Assembly (NCBI GenBank): GCA_022732315.1
Contig: JAIJUV010000093.1
Coordinates: 1-9,256 of the forward strand
Direction of reading: 5' to 3'
Origin: Prevotella sp.
Lineage (GTDB): Bacteria; Bacteroidota; Bacteroidia; Bacteroidales; Bacteroidaceae
DNA: 9,256 nt
The position numbers were made by a program, and so were the translations under genes. Shown piece after piece: positions 5,723-9,256 of this stretch (its first letter is position 1; each line of letters begins with the position of its first letter). The notes under the pieces are model-generated. The model saw only the letters and a list, made by a program, of their open reading frames with translations. It was not told where the DNA came from and searched no databases.

Positions 5723-8700
5723 TTAACGTAAATCTACCTTCACAATACCAGGCGAACGAAGCCCAGGCTTCAGTTCACCACCTATATAATATAAGGTATG
5801 TCCACGCATAACTACTTGGCCCCCCGCTCTAGCAAGCAGCGGACTTTCAGGGAATGGAGTTTCCCACTTCCCAGAGTTTAAACTATAAACTAACAAATTA
5901 TCATTAAACTTATACCACGAAATATCTTTCTTCAGATAATCCTCCTTCGCCACCATGGAATAGGTTCCGCTGATGGCATCCCAGAAGATTTCCTTGTTCA
6001 CACCTCCGGCGCATACGATGGCGGGATTGCCCGATGGACTTACTGCCAGCATGGCTGTGGCTCCCGTAAGGGTGAGTTCATCGCCCTTGGCATTGCGTGG
6101 CGCAGGAAGCGATGTCCAGCTCTTGCTCTCAGGATGATAGCACAAGCCCGATGTGGCTACCAGACTCGACTTGCCATTCTCGTAGAAGCCGCCCCATACA
6201 TAGAGCTCGCCACGATAGGCGGCACACACAGGCTGAACCCTTGGCTCGCCTATCAGCTCTGTCTCGTGCTTCCAGGCTGAAGCCAGCTTCTTTGCCGCAT
6301 CTTTCTTGCTTGTCACGTTTTTCCACGCTGCATCCTTTCCAATTTCCAGGCTCAGGACGGCAGCCGATGGTCTGCCATCCTGATTGCCTCCCACCACGAA
6401 AAGGCGGGTATCAGAGAGGCAGACGCCCATGTTATCTACCGAACGTGGCAGCGACGGCAGTGATTTCAAAACCGGTTTGCCACTCTCCCTGTCCAGGTGG
6501 AGGCTCAGCACGCTGCGCAACTTCTGCTCATTGTTGCAGCCGCCCACCAGAATCAGACTGTCGCCCGAGCTTACCGTGCCGCCATAGGCAGCAGGCTCAG
6601 GCAGATGGCCTATCAGTTGCCAATCCGGGGTTTCGTCTGCATTGCCCCCCACCTTCGCAGCATAAATGCCCGAATAATACTTCTTCTTTCCAGGCTCAGG
6701 GAAATTACACCCACCGGCTACTACCATGTAGTCGCCGATGAAACCACCATAGCAGGCTGATACACCCAGGTCATACCCAGCCTCCCCTGCAGGGAAGCCG
6801 GATATGGTTTTGATGTTAGAATACTGTTTTTTAGGATCTGATTTCATTGTACAACAACTATTTATGATTGTAATGATAGAATCTGTATCTCCACGGAAGG
6901 TAGAAGCCGGAAGCCCATCGCTGTTCACCAGATTGGCTCGGGTAAACGGTTGCCATCCGTATCTCACGAATCTCGGAAGCTTGACCTCAGGAGATGTCAA
7001 TCTCACCTGGTCGCCCTCTATCTTCGCCTGTGCCGGATAGAACATACCCTCTTCCCCGGCTATCTCGAAGCAGCGAGGCGATTGGCCATCCGATGTGCGG
7101 AGTCCATCGCCATAGGCGAAGGATACCACCAGGGCATCGTCCTCTCTTTCTACCTTATTATATATAGGCCCCGATGGGGTTACGCCGTGACCATAGGTCT
7201 GGTTCAATGCCCAACGACCCAGGCGTTCGCCCACTGGCTGCTTATTCGTTGGATGCACATCAAGAGAGTCACCATAATCAGAAGATACAGCCATTCCGGT
7301 ATTTGGAATTGACTTCATCAATCGGAGCTGACTATCTCTGAACCAAGTCCAGGAAGGACGGTTCAAACTAGACAGCTGCACGAAATAGAACGGCATCTGC
7401 GGATTCTTCCAGTTGCCTCGCCAACTGTCTACCAGCAGGCGGAAGAGCTGACTGTGGGCATCCATATTGTGAGCATTCGATTCGCCCTGATACCAGATGA
7501 CACCCTTGATGGGATACTGCTGCAGAGGCAGGATGCCGCTCTCGTAGAGATAGCATGGTTCATAAGGATGACGGCCCAGACGGGTGGCATCGTTGGTGAG
7601 GTTCCTGGCAGCCCTGCCACGCACCCAATCCTGGATAAAGTCGTTCTGCAGCCAGTTGCGCAGGATGGCAGGGAAGCGGGTTTCCAGCGTGTTTCTATCT
7701 ACCCAAGCCTCGGTAGGTGCACCGCCGATGGCATTGCATATCAAGCCCACTGGCACCTTCAGGCTGTCGCGCAGCATCTTGCCGTAGTAATAAGCCACGG
7801 CAGAGAATTGGGCTGCCGTCTCGGGGGTAGCCCCCTTCCAGGTGGTATTCCTGTAATACTGCAGATGGTTCAGCGAATCCAGACAGGATGCCGGCCATGC
7901 CACATCGTAGGTTTCCCAGCGGCCCTTCATGTCGAAGAGGCGCAGGTCGGGGTCGTTTGCCTGGGCTATATCGCGCTTGCCGGTGGAAGCCTGGTTGAGT
8001 CGGAACGCCATGTTCGACTGGCCTGAGCACAGCCACACTTCGCCCACTGCCACATGGTGGTATTCCTTCTTCTGCTTGCCCGCCTGGATGGTGAGCGTAT
8101 AGTCGGTGCCCACAGGCAGCGGCTGCAGCACTACGCTCCATTCGCCCCGGTTGTTGGCAACGGCAGAAGCCTTCTGCCCGGCAATGCTCACCGTTACCTG
8201 GTCGCCCGTGTTGGCGATGCCATGGATATCCAGCGACTGGTTGCGCTGCAGCACCATGTGGTCTGTATAGAGAGAGGACATCTGGAGTCCGCCATAGTTT
8301 CCGGTAATACCGCCATAAACGGTCTTTGCCAGGATGCCTGCACCTTCCGGGTTGGGATGGATGGCATCCGGCAACAGATTAGGATAAGGATAGAGGGGTG
8401 CATGAAAATCGATGAGTTCCGCACCACTCACCTTTGCCACCACCTTGATGGCTTCCTGTATCTCATCGTGCCACTGCTTGGTGCCCGAAATGAAGCGGGG
8501 ATGGCGATGGGCTATCGGCGTCATGCAAGCCAGGATAAAGCGTACCTTGGGATTAGCAGAACGCAGAGAGTCCATCAGCGACAGATAATCCTTTACGAAT
8601 TCGTCTCGATAGTTAGGCCAGTTTCTCGGGTCGGTATCGTTGATGCCCAGGTGGATGACGGCGATGTCGCCCTTGAAGGCCATCGCCTGCTTATACTCTT

Positions 8701-8974
8701 CCTGCTTCATATACGGACGGTGGCCGTGGTTCAGCAGGGTGGCACCCGGCTTTCCGAAGTTGCCTACCAGATATTTGTCGCCCAGCATTTTCTGCAGTTG
8801 TACAGGATAGGAGAAATGCTCTCTATCCTCGATTCCCGTGCCATAGGTGATACTGTTGCCCACGCAAGCCACCTTGATTTTCTGCACAGTTTTCTTTCGG
8901 GCAGCCTCTACGGAGAGGGAGCCCGTGAGGAGCATCGACAGCATCAAAGCCGTCAACGCTCCCTTTGGATTCAT
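5723..8974 (-). CDS. Secreted triple-domain protein: SGNH esterase, sialate O-acetylesterase, NanM-like mutarotase
   Basis: With the ATG at 8974 this is a 1083-residue protein with a Sec signal peptide (hydrophobic ALTALMLSMLLTGSL, cleavage near VEA, about residue 24). An in-frame ATG at 8992 and a GTG at 9034 are less likely; the GTG lies inside the palindromic repeat. Domain 1 (about 30-222) is SGNH/GDSL: GNSITYG (39-45, Ser41), GIND (110-113), DAIHPN (203-208). Domain 2 (about 230-695) is a sialate O-acetylesterase: GEVWLCSGQSNM (311-322, Ser318), VIWYQGESN (492-500), DVHPTNK (572-578) and the end motif GLPASTFRGD (687-696). Domain 3 (about 715-1083) is a cyclically permuted Kelch mutarotase like NanM, with blades marked by VAGGCNFPE, LVGGCN, VVGGNQDG, VWGGF, CAGGVN and YIGGELKPG. 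The first two would remove O-acetyl groups from sialic acid and the third would speed conversion of its alpha to beta anomer. Two-esterase proteins are known in Bacteroidetes (NanS of Tannerella, EstA of B. fragilis); the added mutarotase is the odd part. Confidence 0.9.
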   Translation of the reverse strand: MNPKGALTALMLSMLLTGSLSVEAARKKTVQKIKVACVGNSITYGTGIEDREHFSYPVQLQKMLGDKYLVGNFGKPGATLLNHGHRPYMKQEEYKQAMAFKGDIAVIHLGINDTDPRNWPNYRDEFVKDYLSLMDSLRSANPKVRFILACMTPIAHRHPRFISGTKQWHDEIQEAIKVVAKVSGAELIDFHAPLYPYPNLLPDAIHPNPEGAGILAKTVYGGITGNYGGLQMSSLYTDHMVLQRNQSLDIHGIANTGDQVTVSIAGQKASAVANNRGEWSVVLQPLPVGTDYTLTIQAGKQKKEYHHVAVGEVWLCSGQSNMAFRLNQASTGKRDIAQANDPDLRLFDMKGRWETYDVAWPASCLDSLNHLQYYRNTTWKGATPETAAQFSAVAYYYGKMLRDSLKVPVGLICNAIGGAPTEAWVDRNTLETRFPAILRNWLQNDFIQDWVRGRAARNLTNDATRLGRHPYEPCYLYESGILPLQQYPIKGVIWYQGESNAHNMDAHSQLFRLLVDSWRGNWKNPQMPFYFVQLSSLNRPSWTWFRDSQLRLMKSIPNTGMAVSSDYGDSLDVHPTNKQPVGERLGRWALNQTYGHGVTPSGPIYNKVEREDDALVVSFAYGDGLRTSDGQSPRCFEIAGEEGMFYPAQAKIEGDQVRLTSPEVKLPRFVRYGWQPFTRANLVNSDGLPASTFRGDTDSIITIINSCCTMKSDPKKQYSNIKTISGFPAGEAGYDLGVSACYGGFIGDYMVVAGGCNFPEPGKKKYYSGIYAAKVGGNADETPDWQLIGHLPEPAAYGGTVSSGDSLILVGGCNNEQKLRSVLSLHLDRESGKPVLKSLPSLPRSVDNMGVCLSDTRLFVVGGNQDGRPSAAVLSLEIGKDAAWKNVTSKKDAAKKLASAWKHETELIGEPRVQPVCAAYRGELYVWGGFYENGKSSLVATSGLCYHPESKSWTSLPAPRNAKGDELTLTGATAMLAVSPSGNPAIVCAGGVNKEIFWDAISGTYSMVAKEDYLKKDISWYKFNDNLLVYSLNSGKWETPFPESPLLARAGGQVVMRGHTLYYIGGELKPGLRSPGIVKVDLR

Positions 8975-8989
8975 TAATTTATCATACAA

Positions 8990-9022
8990 CATACCTATAT
9001 AAACTATTCTAGTTTTCGCAAG
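8990..9022 (-). promoter_or_regulatory. Weak promoter candidate for the sialate gene
   Basis: On the - strand CTTG (9022-9019) and TAGGTATG (8997-8990) are 21 bases apart; each differs by one base from the Bacteroidetes -33 (TTTG) and -7 (TAnnTTTG) elements. Transcription would begin near 8984, just before the ATG at 8974, excluding the two upstream starts. The alternative is a promoter beyond the window, with the palindromic array inside the transcript. Confidence 0.3.
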
Positions 9023-9251
9023 TATGCTCCACACGCCCTGAAAGGGCAGAAGCTCCTAGCCCAGGGCATCGCCCTGGGTATACAAGCAATCAGCAAGGCG
9101 CCCTGTAAGGGCAAAAGCTTTGTATATTGCCTGGTACTTGAAGGCTTTTGCCCTTACAGGGCGACAAGCTTGCATCCATCATTACCCAGGGCGCTGCCCT
9201 GGGCTAGGAGCTTCTGCCCTTTCAGGGCGTGTGGGTGAGATACTTGCGAAA
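9014..9251. repeat. Nested palindromic array, REP/BIME-like element
   Basis: Outer 12-base ends TTTCGCAAGTAT (9014-9025) and their complement (9240-9251) enclose arms 9029-9080 and 9183-9234, reverse complements over 52 bases with one mismatch (T9069 against the G/C position 9194). Inside them 9099-9118 and 9144-9163 form a perfect 20-base inverted pair around a 25-base centre. Each half holds three small hairpins: GCCCT-GAA-AGGGC (9035-9047), CCCAGGGC-ATC-GCCCTGGG (9060-9078), GCCCT-GTA-AGGGC (9100-9112), and their mirror copies at 9150-9162, 9185-9203 and 9216-9228. Such GC-rich short palindromes in head-to-head pairs are typical of REP/BIME repeats mobilised by REP-associated tyrosine transposases. 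No transposase gene is in the window. It lies directly upstream of the sialate gene. Confidence 0.85.
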
Positions 9252-9256
9252 GTTCA

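Noticed and set aside
6097..6741. A 214-codon + strand frame, with others at 7454-8026 and 6950-7312
   Set aside because: All are antisense to the mutarotase and esterase domains, rich in residues expected from reversed codons, and have no start signals.
8054..8977. A 307-codon open frame on the + strand
   Set aside because: It lies wholly opposite the sialate gene, whose frame has clear esterase motifs; the antisense translation shows no recognisable domain.
8975..9034. Longer start of the sialate gene at GTG 9034
   Set aside because: It would put non-hydrophobic residues before a good signal peptide and reach into the palindromic array; the ATG at 8974 gives a normal signal peptide.
9029..9234. 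CRISPR array
   Set aside because: The units are inverted, not direct, with no regular spacers of equal length.

Overview
The window looks like a chromosomal segment of a gut or oral Bacteroidales, most likely Prevotella/Segatella (an inference from gene content). The supporting signs are an HU-related protein followed by a 'smalltalk' micro-gene, an AAA-ATPase-like/PD-(D/E)XK protein of the type that is abundant in this group, TAnnTTTG-type promoters, few Shine-Dalgarno sequences, and a sialate esterase/mutarotase of Bacteroidetes type.

Left part, + strand (1-2899). A 363-base leader holds a hairpin, a clear Bacteroidetes promoter and three copies of a 15-base repeat. It leads into an HU-HIG DNA-binding protein with a Gly/Asp/Thr-rich tail. 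A 32-residue smalltalk protein follows, and the pair ends at a strong terminator (about 1164-1203). A second promoter with the same sequence block as the first drives a 524-residue AAA-ATPase-like/PD-(D/E)XK protein. That gene converges on the next operon at a shared terminator hairpin (2907-2955).

Middle, - strand (5511 down to 3006). A nitrogen operon in the order PII signal protein, AmtB ammonium transporter, TorF-like outer-membrane protein. It has a -7 element, a pair of 10-base direct repeats upstream that could be an operator, and a hairpin between amtB and the porin gene. The PII T-loop departs from the E. coli pattern at residues known to bind 2-oxoglutarate/Mg-ATP.

Right part, - strand (8974 down to 5723). 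One 1083-residue secreted protein joins three activities of sialic-acid scavenging: an SGNH/GDSL esterase, a sialate O-acetylesterase (SASA) and a cyclically permuted NanM-like mutarotase. An AT-rich junction between the last two encodes what looks like a buried lipoprotein signal, suggesting a recent gene fusion. Upstream of it, 9014-9251 is a nested palindromic array: two near-perfect 52-base inverted arms around a second 20-base inverted pair, made of six small GC-rich hairpins. It resembles a REP/BIME-type mobile repeat.

The strongest candidates for something new are the three-domain sialate protein with its junction relic, and the palindromic array beside it. I saw no tRNA, rRNA, CRISPR array or transposase gene.
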